56,350 nt of DNA, from positions 1 through 56,350 of the forward strand of contig QHRX01000001.1 in assembly GCA_003221455.1 (NCBI GenBank), written 5' to 3'. The DNA is from Candidatus Rokuibacteriota bacterium. Its GTDB lineage: Bacteria > Methylomirabilota > Methylomirabilia > Rokubacteriales > CSP1-6. Below the pieces are notes generated by a model. That model did not search any database. It saw only the letters and a list, made by a program, of their open reading frames with translations, and was not told the origin of the DNA. A program made the translations under genes and the position numbers. Positions 17,580 to 26,973 of this stretch are shown piece by piece. Numbering within the stretch: the stretch's first letter is position 1; every line of letters begins with the position of its first letter.

Positions 17580-19115
17580 GTGACGGTCCTCGGGGCGTGT
17601 GATCCGGTGGGCCGCAGGGCAACTCCTGCGGGATCACGTCCGCTGGTCGAGTTCCAGGGCCTCTGCAAGAGCTTCGGGGGGACACAGGCGGTCGATCACG
17701 TCTCCCTCACCGTCGAGCGCGGGCGAATCCTGGCTCTGCTGGGCGAGAACGGCGCGGGCAAGTCGACGCTCATCAAGCTGCTGGCGGGCGTCTTCCAACC
17801 CGACCGCGGCGTCATCCTGCTCGACGGTCGGCTCGTCGACCATCGTCGCGACAAGCGGCGTCTCGCCTTCATCCACCAGGATCACGGACTCGTGGACTCC
17901 TTGACCGTCGCGGAGAACATCGCTCTCGTCGGTGGATACGCGCGGCGCCTCGGGCTCATCGACTGGCGGAAGACCCAAGAGACCGCAAGGAACGCGCTCG
18001 AGCAGGTCGGTCTGACAATCGATCTGACGACGACCGTCTCCGAGTTGTCGCGCACTGAGCGATCGCTCGTCGCCATCGCCAGGGCGCTAGCGATGGACGT
18101 CGATCTCCTCGTGCTGGATGAGCCGACGGCGAGTCTGCCGGCGGCCGATGTCGAGCGGCTCTTCGACGCCCTCCGTCCGCTCCGCGATCGCGGTGTCGGA
18201 ATGATCTACGTGACGCATCGCATCGACGAGGTCTTCCGGATCGCCGACCAGGTAGCCGTCATGCGCGACGGCCGCCTCGTCGCCGTCAGCGAGGTCGCCG
18301 CGACCTCGGCCGGCGCGCTCGTCCAGTGGATAGTCGGCCGGCCACTCTCCGATGTCTTCATGCGCGCGCCGCGCCCTGCGTCGAAGCCGCTCCTGGAACT
18401 CCGTGGCGTCCGGCTCGACCATCTCAAGCCCGTCTCGTTCTCGGTGATGGCGGGGGAGCTCGTCGGCCTGGCAGGGCTGCGCGGGGCCGGCCATCAGCTC
18501 CTGGGCCGCGCCCTCGCCGGAGCCGGCCCTCTCCTTGGCGGCGAGATCAGCGTCCGCGGCCGGGCCGTCCGGGTGTCGTCCCCCCGCGAGGCGCTCGCCG
18601 CCGGAATCGCCTTCATCACGAGCAATCGCCAGGAAGAGAGTCTCGCCCCGAGTCTCTCGGTCCGCGAGAACCTGTTCCTGAATCCCTCCACGAGCGGGCG
18701 GCATCCCTTCAGCTTCCTCCTCCATCGGGTCGAGAGACGCCGGGCCCTGGACCTGATCGAGCGATTCTGCGTTCGGCCAGCCGATCCCGAGCGCGTGATT
18801 GCGACGCTGAGCGGCGGCAACCAACAGAAGTGTGTCCTGGCGCGAGGGCTGGCCACGCCCTGCCCCGTCTTTGTGCTGGAGGAACCGACGCAAGGCGTCG
18901 ACGTCGGCGCCAAGGCGGAGATTTACGCCCTCATGAACGACGCGCTCTCCTCTGGGTGCTGCATCTTGATTCTCTCGAGCGACTTCGAGGAGATCACATA
19001 CCTCTGCAATCGCGCCCTCGTCTTCAACCGCGGCGAGATGGTGGGGGAGCTCGCTCGTGACGAGATCTCGCTTCCCCGACTGATCGAGCTCGCGAGCGCC
19101 GAAGGCCTTCGATGA
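17580..19115 (+). CDS. Sugar-type ABC transporter ATPase with two nucleotide-binding domains (RbsA/MglA-like)
   Basis: A roughly 511-residue protein built of two ATPase halves, as in ribose/galactose importers. Half one has Walker A GENGAGKST, a weak signature (LSRTERSLVAIARAL) and Walker B LLVLDEPTASLP. Half two has a degenerate Walker A (LRGAGHQLLGRAL), the signature LSGGNQQKCVLARGLA and Walker B VFVLEEPTQGVDVGAK; this asymmetry is normal for the family. The start is uncertain: the GTG at 17580 is chosen because similarity begins shortly after it, while the frame is open to 17445. Its TGA overlaps the permease ATG by four bases. The imported compound cannot be fixed from sequence. Confidence 0.9.
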   Translation: MTVLGACDPVGRRATPAGSRPLVEFQGLCKSFGGTQAVDHVSLTVERGRILALLGENGAGKSTLIKLLAGVFQPDRGVILLDGRLVDHRRDKRRLAFIHQDHGLVDSLTVAENIALVGGYARRLGLIDWRKTQETARNALEQVGLTIDLTTTVSELSRTERSLVAIARALAMDVDLLVLDEPTASLPAADVERLFDALRPLRDRGVGMIYVTHRIDEVFRIADQVAVMRDGRLVAVSEVAATSAGALVQWIVGRPLSDVFMRAPRPASKPLLELRGVRLDHLKPVSFSVMAGELVGLAGLRGAGHQLLGRALAGAGPLLGGEISVRGRAVRVSSPREALAAGIAFITSNRQEESLAPSLSVRENLFLNPSTSGRHPFSFLLHRVERRRALDLIERFCVRPADPERVIATLSGGNQQKCVLARGLATPCPVFVLEEPTQGVDVGAKAEIYALMNDALSSGCCILILSSDFEEITYLCNRALVFNRGEMVGELARDEISLPRLIELASAEGLR

Positions 19116-20173
19116 CGGCGCCGTCAATCGCCGGCTTGACGAAGGCCCGAGCGGCCGTGGCCCGTGGCGTGGCGCTCGGCCGCGATCTGTTGACGCGCTA
19201 CGGTCTCTTCCTCGTGACCCTCGCACTGATCGGGTTCTTCTGTCTGTTACTCCCGTCCACGTTCCCGACCGCGCTCACGTTCCGCTCGATCTTGAGCGAC
19301 AAGTCGATCGTCGCGTTCGTCTCCCTCGCCCAGATGATCCCCCTGGCCGCCAACAAATTCGATCTTTCCGTAGGGTACGCCGTCGGCCTCGCTCACATCC
19401 TCTCCATCGGCTTGCAGGTGGAGGCCGGGCTGCGCTGGCCGATCGCCGTCGGCCTCGTCTGCGCGGCCGGCCTGGCCATCGGCATCATCAACGGCGTGCT
19501 CGTCGAGGCGGCACAGATCGATTCGTTCATCGCGACCCTCGGCACTGGATCCGTTCTCTACGCCATCTCGATCGCCTACACCGGCGGCCAGCAGATCGTC
19601 GGGCGGTTGCCCGCCGGCTTCACCGCGATCAGCGACGCCGTCGTCCTCGGCGTACCGGCCCCCGCCCTCTACGTCCTCGTCCTGGCCATCGCGTTGTGGC
19701 TCGGCTTCGAGTATCTGCCGATCGGCCGTTACGTCTACGCGATCGGCGCGAATCCGCGGGCGGCGCATCTCATCGGCATCCCGAAGAGCCGCTACGTCGT
19801 GCTCGCGTTCGGGGCCTCCGGCCTCATCACCGCCGTCGCCGGCGTCGTCCTCGGCGCCAAGCTCGAAGTCGGACAAAGCAACGTCGGCCCCGACTACTTG
19901 CTGCCGTCGTTCGTCGGCGCGTTGCTGGGATCGACGGCCTTCCGGACGGCCCGCGTGAACGTGTGGGGCACCATCGTGGCGGTCATGGTGCTCGCGGTCG
20001 GGATTTCCGGGATCGAGCAGCTGGGGAGCTCCTTCTTCGTCGAGCCGCTGTTCAACGGCACCACGCTCCTGATCGCCGTGGGCCTGGCCGGACTTGCCTC
20101 GCGCCGGCAGGCGCGGGCCGGCATTCTCGCGGGGCAACAGGCGGCCGTTGCGCCAGACGCGGCGGATCGATGA
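19112..20173 (+). CDS. Sugar-type ABC transporter permease (RbsC-like)
   Basis: A 353-residue inner-membrane permease with eight to ten hydrophobic helices and the family landmarks: AANKFDLSVGYAVGLAHI early, then IDSFIATLGTGSVLYA and YAIGANPRAAHLIGIP, the last being the loop that contacts the ATPase. It overlaps the ATPase gene by four bases (ATGA), which implies coupled translation. With the ATPase and the binding protein at 21352 it forms a complete importer. Confidence 0.92.
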   Translation: MTAPSIAGLTKARAAVARGVALGRDLLTRYGLFLVTLALIGFFCLLLPSTFPTALTFRSILSDKSIVAFVSLAQMIPLAANKFDLSVGYAVGLAHILSIGLQVEAGLRWPIAVGLVCAAGLAIGIINGVLVEAAQIDSFIATLGTGSVLYAISIAYTGGQQIVGRLPAGFTAISDAVVLGVPAPALYVLVLAIALWLGFEYLPIGRYVYAIGANPRAAHLIGIPKSRYVVLAFGASGLITAVAGVVLGAKLEVGQSNVGPDYLLPSFVGALLGSTAFRTARVNVWGTIVAVMVLAVGISGIEQLGSSFFVEPLFNGTTLLIAVGLAGLASRRQARAGILAGQQAAVAPDAADR

Positions 20174-20291
20174 GCCGCGCGCGGGGAGGGCCAGGAACTG
20201 GCCGGGTGGACCAGCCCGTTGAGGTCTCCCCGGCGGCGCTGCGGTCAACGGTGTCGTCAGCGCACACTGCCCCACAGGGAGGTCCATAGGA

Positions 20292-21236
20292 ATGGACGGG
20301 ACGCGGGTCTGGGCTGATCATCCGACCGTATCGCTGGCGGAGTTCGAGGGCATGGTGCGCGCGGTGAGCAACTGGGGCCGGTGGGGCCCCGAGGACGACC
20401 GGGGCACCTTGAACCTGCTGACTCCCGGCCGCGTCGTCGCCGCCGCGCGCCTCGTCAAGAGCGGACGAACGGTGTCGATGGCCCTCGACTGGAACACCGT
20501 GGCCGGGCCCGACAATCCGCGCCCGGCGCTCCATTACGTGACCCAACTCGGGGACCGGGATCCGGGTGAGCCGCAGACGAATGCCGACTTCATTGGGAGC
20601 GACTTCCACGGCAAAGCCTGCTCCCACATGGACGCCCTCTGTCACTGCGATTTCCGCGGAAAGCTGTACAACGGGGTGCCTCAGGGCTCTGTCACGTCGC
20701 GCGGCGGCACGAGAGGGACGATCATGACGGCCGCTCACGGGATCATCGGCCGCGGCGTCCTGCTCGATGTCCCACGACACCGGGGCATCGAGTGGCTCGA
20801 GCCCGGGACCGCGGTCGACCGGGCTGAGCTCGAGAAGGTCGAGACCGCGCAAGGCGTGCGGGTCGGCGCCGGGGACATCGTGCTCCTCCGCAGCGGCCAC
20901 GTCCGACGACGAAACGTCCTCGGTGTGTGGGACCCGCACTTCCTCAGTGCGGGCGTGCATCCGTCCGCGATGTCCTGGCTGCGCGATCGCGATGTCGCGG
21001 TGCTCGGCGCGGACGGCGACAGCGATGCCCGGCCGAGCCCCGTCGAGGGGATGCTGTCACCGATTCACGCCCTGACCCTCAACGCCATGGGCATGCCCCT
21101 GCTCGACAACCTCCAGCTCGAGGACGTCGCCGGCGCGTGCGCGAGCGAGAAACGCTGGGAGTTCCTGTGTGTCGTCACGCCCTTGCGCATTCCAGGGGGG
21201 ACCGGCTCGCCAATTAATCCGGTCGCCATCTTCTGA
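20292..21236 (+). CDS. Cyclase-family (kynurenine formamidase-like) metal hydrolase
   Basis: A 314-residue enzyme of the putative cyclase family (PF04199). The metal-binding motif is seen as GKACSHMDALCHCDF, a variant of the family's His-x-Gly-Thr-His-x-Asp-x-x-x-His; further landmarks are GRGVLLDVPRHRG and DIVLLRSGH. Family members hydrolyse amide or lactone bonds of small molecules such as N-formylkynurenine or isatin. It lies between the permease and the binding-protein genes of the ABC importer, so it may process the imported compound. That link is inference from position. Confidence 0.87.
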   Translation: MDGTRVWADHPTVSLAEFEGMVRAVSNWGRWGPEDDRGTLNLLTPGRVVAAARLVKSGRTVSMALDWNTVAGPDNPRPALHYVTQLGDRDPGEPQTNADFIGSDFHGKACSHMDALCHCDFRGKLYNGVPQGSVTSRGGTRGTIMTAAHGIIGRGVLLDVPRHRGIEWLEPGTAVDRAELEKVETAQGVRVGAGDIVLLRSGHVRRRNVLGVWDPHFLSAGVHPSAMSWLRDRDVAVLGADGDSDARPSPVEGMLSPIHALTLNAMGMPLLDNLQLEDVAGACASEKRWEFLCVVTPLRIPGGTGSPINPVAIF

Positions 21237-21351
21237 GTGAGATCCCCGTTGCCCGGACAAGCGACCTGATGGCTCCTTGAGTGCTCGGACCGGGACCCTC
21301 CCGCGCGCGGTAATGGATATGGACGGGAGGCCCGGAGGAGGTCAACGAGAG

Positions 21352-22512
21352 ATGACCGCTATATGGAAGATGTGCCGACGGCACGGGACGGCGGCGGCGC
21401 TCGCGACGGCCGCGCTCGCGGCAGCATGGAACGCCTCGGGGGCACCGGCAGAGGCCGCGTGTGGGCCGCAGAGCGGCCTCGTCGCCGACTCACTCGCGTT
21501 GCTCGCGACGGCGCAGCAACACACGACCGCCTGGGACGGACCGACGACCGGCCCCAAGGCGTCGCCGGGCAAGTTGGTCGTCTACGTGGCCCAGGATATG
21601 CGGAACGGCGGAGTGCTCGGGGTCAGCCAGGGCGTTCAGAGCGCCGCGGCCGCCATCGGATGGAAGCTGAAGATCATCGACGGTGTGGGGACGGTCGCCG
21701 GCAGGGTTTCGGCCATCAACCAGGCCGTGGCCTTGAAGCCCGACGGGATCGTCCTCGGCTCGGTCGACGCGCAGGAAGAGGCGGCGGCGATCCGCGCGGC
21801 CGCCCAGCAAGGGATCAAGATCGTCGGCTGGCACTCGGCCGCGGCGGCGGGGCCCGTCCAGGATCCCCCGATCTTCACCAACGTCACGACGGAGGCCGTC
21901 AACGTCGCGAAGGTGGCGGCGGCGTACGCCCTCCAAACGACGAACTGCACGGCGGGCGCCGTGATCTTCTGGCAGTCCGGCGACGCCATCGGCATCAAGA
22001 AGGCGGAGATGATGCGAGACGTGATCAAGGCGTGCGGGAGCTGCAAGGTCCTCGACTACGTCAACACGCCGCTCGCGGACACCGCCGCCCGGATGCCCCA
22101 GAATACGACCTCGCTGTTGCAGCGGTTCGGCGCCGGCTGGACGGTCGGGCTCGGAATCAACGATCTCTACTTCGACTTCGCGGCGCCGGCGCTTCGTACC
22201 GCCGGCGTCGCGTCCTCCGGTCCGCCCCGGTTCATCTCGGCCGGCGACGGCAGCGTCGCGGCCTTCGACCGTGTGCGCTCCGGGAGCTATCAGATCGGTA
22301 CGGTCGCGGAACCGCTCCACGAGGCCGGATGGCAGCTCATCGACGAGTTGAACCGAGCGCTCGCCGGCCAGCCTCCGAGCGGGTACGTCGCGCCAGTGCA
22401 CCTGGTGACGAAGGACAACATCCAGTTCGACGGCGGGCCCAAGAACATCTACGATCCGGACAACAATTACGAGCGCCACTACAAGGCGGTGTGGGGATCC
22501 ACGGCTCGCTAG
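21352..22512 (+). CDS. Sugar-type ABC substrate-binding protein
   Basis: A 386-residue periplasmic binding protein. The ATG at 21352 gives a signal peptide (WKMCRRHGTAAALATAALAAA) and lies downstream of GGAGGAGG; earlier in-frame starts would spoil the signal. The mature part has the type I periplasmic-binding pattern: KLVVYVAQDMRNGGVLGVSQ, then ALKPDGIVLGSVDAQEEAAA and GIKIVGWHS. It completes the importer encoded upstream. Family members bind sugars, autoinducer-2 or similar polyols; the ligand here is unknown. Confidence 0.88.
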   Translation: MTAIWKMCRRHGTAAALATAALAAAWNASGAPAEAACGPQSGLVADSLALLATAQQHTTAWDGPTTGPKASPGKLVVYVAQDMRNGGVLGVSQGVQSAAAAIGWKLKIIDGVGTVAGRVSAINQAVALKPDGIVLGSVDAQEEAAAIRAAAQQGIKIVGWHSAAAAGPVQDPPIFTNVTTEAVNVAKVAAAYALQTTNCTAGAVIFWQSGDAIGIKKAEMMRDVIKACGSCKVLDYVNTPLADTAARMPQNTTSLLQRFGAGWTVGLGINDLYFDFAAPALRTAGVASSGPPRFISAGDGSVAAFDRVRSGSYQIGTVAEPLHEAGWQLIDELNRALAGQPPSGYVAPVHLVTKDNIQFDGGPKNIYDPDNNYERHYKAVWGSTAR

Positions 22513-22550
22513 CGACTGGGGTCGGTGAAGGGCGTCGTCGGGGGCGAGGG

Positions 22551-22584
22551 CGACCGTGCCCGCGCCCCCGCGCGGGCACCGTCG
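22551..22584. terminator. Strong hairpin between convergent operons
   Basis: GTGCCCGCGC (22556-22565) and GCGCGGGCAC (22570-22579) form a perfect ten-pair stem with a CCCC loop, and four more pairs extend it across one mismatch. It sits between the end of the binding-protein gene and the end of the convergent permease gene. No T tract follows on either side, so it may stop or protect transcripts in both directions without being a classic intrinsic terminator. Confidence 0.5.
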
Positions 22585-22665
22585 CGAACGCATCGGGGGC
22601 GCTCGAGACGCCGACGATGGTTCGGAGGGCGTGATTCCCCGGCCTCCTGGACGGAGGGACCGAGC

Positions 22666-23574
22666 TCACTTGCCGCGCTGGAGGCGCCGTGGCCCGGTCG
22701 TCGCCCTCAAGACCCCCGCGTAGACCCGCGGGTCGAGCGTATCGCGGATCCCGTCCCCGAAGAGGTTGAACGCCAGCACAGTGAGCGTGATGGCCAGCCC
22801 CGGGAAGAAGACCAACCACCAGTGCGGCACCAAGGAAGTCAGCGAGTCGGCGAGCATGTTGCCCCACGTGGGCGTCGGGGGCGGCACTCCGACCCCAAGG
22901 AACCCGAGGGCGGCTTCGATGACGACGGCCACACCAAGGTGGGTGGTGGCGAGGACGAGGTACGGCGCGAGGCACTGGGGCAGGACGTGGAACGCCATGA
23001 TGCGGAGGGGCGAGGCGCCCGTCGAGCGGCTGGCTTCGACGTACGTGAGCTCCTTGACCGACAGCACCACCGACCGAATCACGCGGCCGCCGAACGGAAT
23101 GCGCGTGACCGCGATCGCGACGATCACGGCCGGCAACCCGGTGCCGATCGCCATCGAGATGGCCATCGCCAGGATGAGGTCGGGGAACGACTGCAGCACC
23201 TCCATGAACCGCTGGCTGATCAGGTCGACCCGTCCCCCGAGATAGCCGCTGGCGAGCCCCCATACAGAGCCGACCGTCGTGCCGAGCAAGACCGCCGACA
23301 CCGCGACGAAGATCGACGTGCGGGCCCCGTAGATGATCCGGCTCAGCGTGTCCCGACCGACTTGGTCTGTTCCAAGATAGTTCCTGGCGCCGGGGGGGGC
23401 GGCCAGCCGCCGGAAGTCGGTCTTCAGCGGATCCTGTGGGGAGACCAGGGGCGCCGCAAGCGCGAGCAGGATGAGGAGGAGCACGGCGACGCCTCCCGCC
23501 GCCGAGACGGGGTTGCGCGCCGCCATGACGGCGATCCGCCCCGCGCGGCGGCGAGAGCCGTCAGTCTTATCCAT
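22666..23574 (-). CDS. Peptide/opine-type ABC transporter permease (DppC-like)
   Basis: A 302-residue inner-membrane permease. The N-terminal region has the OppC/DppC-type first helix with LAAPLVSPQDP, followed by the conserved NYLGTDQVGRDTLSRIIYG. The ATPase-contact loop is EASRSTGASPLRIMAFHVLP. The ATG at 23574 lies at the start of the similarity; the open frame continues upstream only as a shadow of the neighbouring gene. It is the last gene of a three-gene minus-strand operon. Confidence 0.92.
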   Translation of the reverse strand: MDKTDGSRRRAGRIAVMAARNPVSAAGGVAVLLLILLALAAPLVSPQDPLKTDFRRLAAPPGARNYLGTDQVGRDTLSRIIYGARTSIFVAVSAVLLGTTVGSVWGLASGYLGGRVDLISQRFMEVLQSFPDLILAMAISMAIGTGLPAVIVAIAVTRIPFGGRVIRSVVLSVKELTYVEASRSTGASPLRIMAFHVLPQCLAPYLVLATTHLGVAVVIEAALGFLGVGVPPPTPTWGNMLADSLTSLVPHWWLVFFPGLAITLTVLAFNLFGDGIRDTLDPRVYAGVLRATTGPRRLQRGK

Positions 23575-23606
23575 GGGCGCTGAGCCCGTGGCCGGCCCAG
23601 GGCTCC

Positions 23607-24563
23607 TCACTCGTGGTGGATTCGGGGGTCCAGGAGCGCATAGCTCAGGTCGACGAGAACATTGACCAGCATGAAGATGACACCATAGAGCAACACGAGA
23701 TTCTGCACGACCACGATGTCGCGTTCGACGATCGCCGTGACCAGCGCGGTGCCGAGACCCGGCACGCCAAAGGCCTGCTCCACGGCGACTGAACCGCCAA
23801 GAACGAATCCCATCAGGATGCCCGATACCGTGATCACGGGAAGGAGGGCATTGGGGAGGGCGTGCCGAACCACGACGAGCCGTTCGGCGACGCCCTTCGC
23901 CCGCGCCGTCCGCACGTAGTCCTCGCCGATGACCTCGAGCAGGCACGAGCGCGTCATACGGGCAATGTACGCACCCTGGCCAAGGCCGAGGACGGTCGCG
24001 GGACCGATCGCGAGCTGAAAGTTCGTCCAGGGATCCTCCCAGAGTTGCACGACCACGAGAGGCGCCTTGTAGTGGAACCAGAAGAGCGACGCCAGGACGA
24101 TCAGCATGCCAAGCCAAAAGCCCGGGATCGCCAGGAAGAGGACCGAGACGGACCGCACCACGTTGTCGGCGAGGCTGTTGGGCCGGACGGCGCCGGTGAT
24201 GCCGACCGGGAGCCCGACGAGCCACGAAATGAGCACGGAGAGCAGCCCGATCTCGGCGCTGAGGGGTCCGCGATGAAGGACCAGCTCGGAGACTCGATCG
24301 CCGCGGAAAAACGACCGTCCGAAGCTCCCGCTCGCGATGTCCTTCATCCAGTGCACGTACTGGACCGGCAGCGGATCACTGAGGCCGAGATCACTCATGA
24401 TTCGCGCGCGATCACCCGGGTTGAGCCTCTGGAAACCCTCGGCGCCGAACATCGCGACCAAGGGGTCGCCGGGCAGAACGCGCATGACGACGAAGATGAC
24501 GATCGAGATCCCGACGAGCGTGGGAAGGCCGAAGATCAGGCGACGGAGGAGATACTTGAGCAC
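23607..24563 (-). CDS. Peptide/opine-type ABC transporter permease (DppB-like)
   Basis: A 318-residue inner-membrane permease of the DppB type: MLKYLLRRLIFGLPTLVGIS at the start, MRVLPGDPL soon after, and the contact loop EDYVRTARAKGVAERLVVV in the second half. It lies 16 bases after the binding-protein gene and 32 bases ahead of the DppC-like gene, so the three are surely co-transcribed. Confidence 0.93.
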   Translation of the reverse strand: MLKYLLRRLIFGLPTLVGISIVIFVVMRVLPGDPLVAMFGAEGFQRLNPGDRARIMSDLGLSDPLPVQYVHWMKDIASGSFGRSFFRGDRVSELVLHRGPLSAEIGLLSVLISWLVGLPVGITGAVRPNSLADNVVRSVSVLFLAIPGFWLGMLIVLASLFWFHYKAPLVVVQLWEDPWTNFQLAIGPATVLGLGQGAYIARMTRSCLLEVIGEDYVRTARAKGVAERLVVVRHALPNALLPVITVSGILMGFVLGGSVAVEQAFGVPGLGTALVTAIVERDIVVVQNLVLLYGVIFMLVNVLVDLSYALLDPRIHHE

Positions 24564-24579
24564 GCCCGGGCCGGTCGCC

Positions 24580-26271
24580 TCACTTGTCCAGCCAGGCGAC
24601 GTCCCACCGGGCCACGTCGTAAATGCCGAAGATGTGGCGCGGCTGCTGGCCCTTGACGTAGGTGTACCAGGCGTCGGAGAGCTGCTCCCAGGCTACGGGC
24701 AGGAACGGCGGATCTTGCTCGAGAATCGTCTCCCCCTGGCGGACGAGGGCTCGTCGCCTGCGCTCGTCCAGCTCGCGATCGATCTGGGCGACCAGCCGTT
24801 GGAACGCGGGGTCGTGCCACTTCGAGTAGTTCTGTGGTCCGTCTTCGCCGTACCACGCGTTGAAGTAGTCCGACGGGTCGATCAGTGTCGAGACGATCGC
24901 GCCGATGCTCAGGTCGAAATTACCGCCCTGCGTCTCCTCGAAAAAGGCGGAGATCTGGACCGTCCGGAGCTTCGTCTCGATGTCGAGCGCCTCCTTGAGC
25001 ATCGCCTGGATCGCAACCGCCCAGAGCTTCCAGCTGGTGCCCTCCCGGACGACGAAGTCGACGTTCCGGAGGCCGGCGGCATACCCGGCCGCGGCCATCA
25101 GGCGCCGGGCTTCCTCGACTGCCGGCTTGGGATCCTGCTGATAGCCGAGCCGCTGGATCATTTCGTTCCGTGGGGTCGCCCACTCGGAGAAGGGGTAGAC
25201 GAAGCCTCCCAGCAGGTAGGGTGCCGCCTCCTTGACGACGTCGATGAGGGCGTGACGATCGAGGGCCAGGTGCATGGCCCGGCGAACTCGGGGGTCGCCG
25301 AAGGGCTTGTGCCGCGTGTTGACCCAGACCGCGTCGACGACGCTCTGGTAGTAGGTCGCGCCCGTCATCCCGGGCTGCTCCTGGGCTCGTCGGAGCGTCG
25401 CCGTATCGACGATGCGCGCGTAGTCGAGCTTGCCGCCGAGCAGCGCGGCCCCCAGCTCCGGCGAGAACGGCGCGAAGTTGTAGACGGCCAGACGGTCCAG
25501 ATACGGGAGGGGGGTGTTCCAGTAGTGAGGGTTCCGCTCCATGAGCCAGACTTCGTCCTTCTTTCTCGAGACGTGCCGGAACGGGCCGGTCCCTGGGTAG
25601 TTCGGGGTCTGTCGAAGGTTGTAGTCGTTCTCCTCCAGGGTCTTCTTGCGGACGATGACGTTCCAGCCGCTGGCGAAGGCCGAGAACATAAAGCCACGCG
25701 GCCGGGGTTCCTTGAGTCTGAACTCGATCTTGTGGGGACCGAGCACGCGAATCTCGCTCACGGCGGAGAAGAGCGGTCTGCGTGGAATTACGATCCCCGT
25801 CGGGGGCCAGATGATCCGGGAGAACGTCGCCTTCACGTCCTCTGCGGTGAAGTCGGCCCCGTCGTGAAACTTCACGCCGCTCCGCAGGTGGAAGGTGTAG
25901 CCCTTGCCGTCGGCGGCGATGTCCCAACGGTAGGCCAGGTCGGGGATGATCGTCTGCCCGTCGCGGGGGTCGCGGCGGATCAAGTTGTCGTACATGGGCC
26001 CTTGCGCCCCGATGTTGGCGACAGTGCCCGACTGGTGGATGTCAAAATGCGCGGGCGAGCTTGCCACGCCGTAGCGGAGGGTGCCGCCGCGCTTGGGATC
26101 AGGCTCGAGGGCCCGGAGCTGGAACGCCTCCTCGGCCGCCCCGGCGCGCGCGCGCGAGCGGCCGGGCAACGATTCGATCATCGCGCCACCCGCAGCCACC
26201 GCGAACCGCTTGAGGAACGCGCGACGATCGACCGTCTCGGAATCGCTCAGGGACGCGGAGGGCTCGGCCAT
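24580..26271 (-). CDS. Tat-exported ABC substrate-binding protein (family 5, DppA-like)
   Basis: A 563-residue extracytoplasmic binding protein. The ATG at 26271 is preceded by GGAG at good distance and yields a twin-arginine signal (DRRAFLKRFAVAAGGAM, about residues 14-30); the frame is open to 26487 but without a start that fits. The mature protein has family 5 landmarks: KRGGTLRYGVASS, the LRSGVKFHDGADFTAEDVKA motif and RRAMHLALDRHALI. It supplies ligand, probably a peptide, opine or similar molecule, to the two permeases downstream. No ATPase genes are adjacent in this window. Confidence 0.92.
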   Translation of the reverse strand: MAEPSASLSDSETVDRRAFLKRFAVAAGGAMIESLPGRSRARAGAAEEAFQLRALEPDPKRGGTLRYGVASSPAHFDIHQSGTVANIGAQGPMYDNLIRRDPRDGQTIIPDLAYRWDIAADGKGYTFHLRSGVKFHDGADFTAEDVKATFSRIIWPPTGIVIPRRPLFSAVSEIRVLGPHKIEFRLKEPRPRGFMFSAFASGWNVIVRKKTLEENDYNLRQTPNYPGTGPFRHVSRKKDEVWLMERNPHYWNTPLPYLDRLAVYNFAPFSPELGAALLGGKLDYARIVDTATLRRAQEQPGMTGATYYQSVVDAVWVNTRHKPFGDPRVRRAMHLALDRHALIDVVKEAAPYLLGGFVYPFSEWATPRNEMIQRLGYQQDPKPAVEEARRLMAAAGYAAGLRNVDFVVREGTSWKLWAVAIQAMLKEALDIETKLRTVQISAFFEETQGGNFDLSIGAIVSTLIDPSDYFNAWYGEDGPQNYSKWHDPAFQRLVAQIDRELDERRRRALVRQGETILEQDPPFLPVAWEQLSDAWYTYVKGQQPRHIFGIYDVARWDVAWLDK

Positions 26272-26973
26272 CAAGGTCTCCCGTAAGGCCGCACATCGGG
26301 CCGGCGTCACTCCGTGGCGGAGAGCGCTCCTCATCGCGGCCGGGGTCATGATATCGGTCGTCGCCCACGGCCACAAGCGGCCAGCTCGAGCGCCGAACTG
26401 ACGCCGTGGCCCAGGAACTAAATTCAGTTGCGCCTCCCGTCCGGGAGGGCTCCTCGACCTCGACGTGCCGAACAGCGACGCCACCAAGCCCTCTGGTGGG
26501 GCTCAGGGTCGCTGATGCCTCTCTCGGGTCAGAATCACTTACTGGCGGCCGCGTGCCCGAGTCAATCGCACCCCCTGCTTCCGACCGCGGCCGGCCAGCA
26601 CCTCGAGAAGAGCACGTTTGGGGACCCGGCCGATCGTGACCCGGAGCCCAGGCCGCCTCGGTGAACTCGGAAGGCGTCGCCGCGAAGCGCCCGTAGGACG
26701 CCCCCACCCCGGACCGCTGGCGGCCGCCCTCCGATTGAGCAGTGACCCCAGAATCCGCTCATCCATTCATCAAACGTCCCGCGCCCGCACCTCGCGACAT
26801 GCCCGCAAGTCCCGTATTTCCGGCCCGAGCACCCATCCCCCCCTTTTGGCACGACCTTCGCTGAGCCTGTCCCGGTGAGGTGAGAGCCCGACGGCGGGCT
26901 CCGCCAAGGCAAGGGTGCCTCTCCGGTGGTGGGAGGCGCCCTTTTCTGTTTGGGCACCCGAGAGGGGAGCGGG
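26272..26973. other. Divergent intergenic region
   Basis: About 700 bases separate the start of the peptide importer (minus) from the start of the nitrite/sulfite reductase (plus). Both promoters should lie here, but I found no convincing -35/-10 pair. The open frames present (for example 26618-26878 plus and 26562-26996 minus) overlap each other and have no motifs. Confidence 0.45.

Noticed and set aside
22666..24225. 519-codon frame suggesting an N-terminally extended permease
   Set aside because: The first 217 codons are a shadow of the DppB-like gene; the permease similarity begins at the ATG at 23574.
24337..26286. Open frame of 649 codons on the plus strand
   Set aside because: Antisense shadow of the ABC binding-protein gene, which has clear family motifs and a Tat signal.
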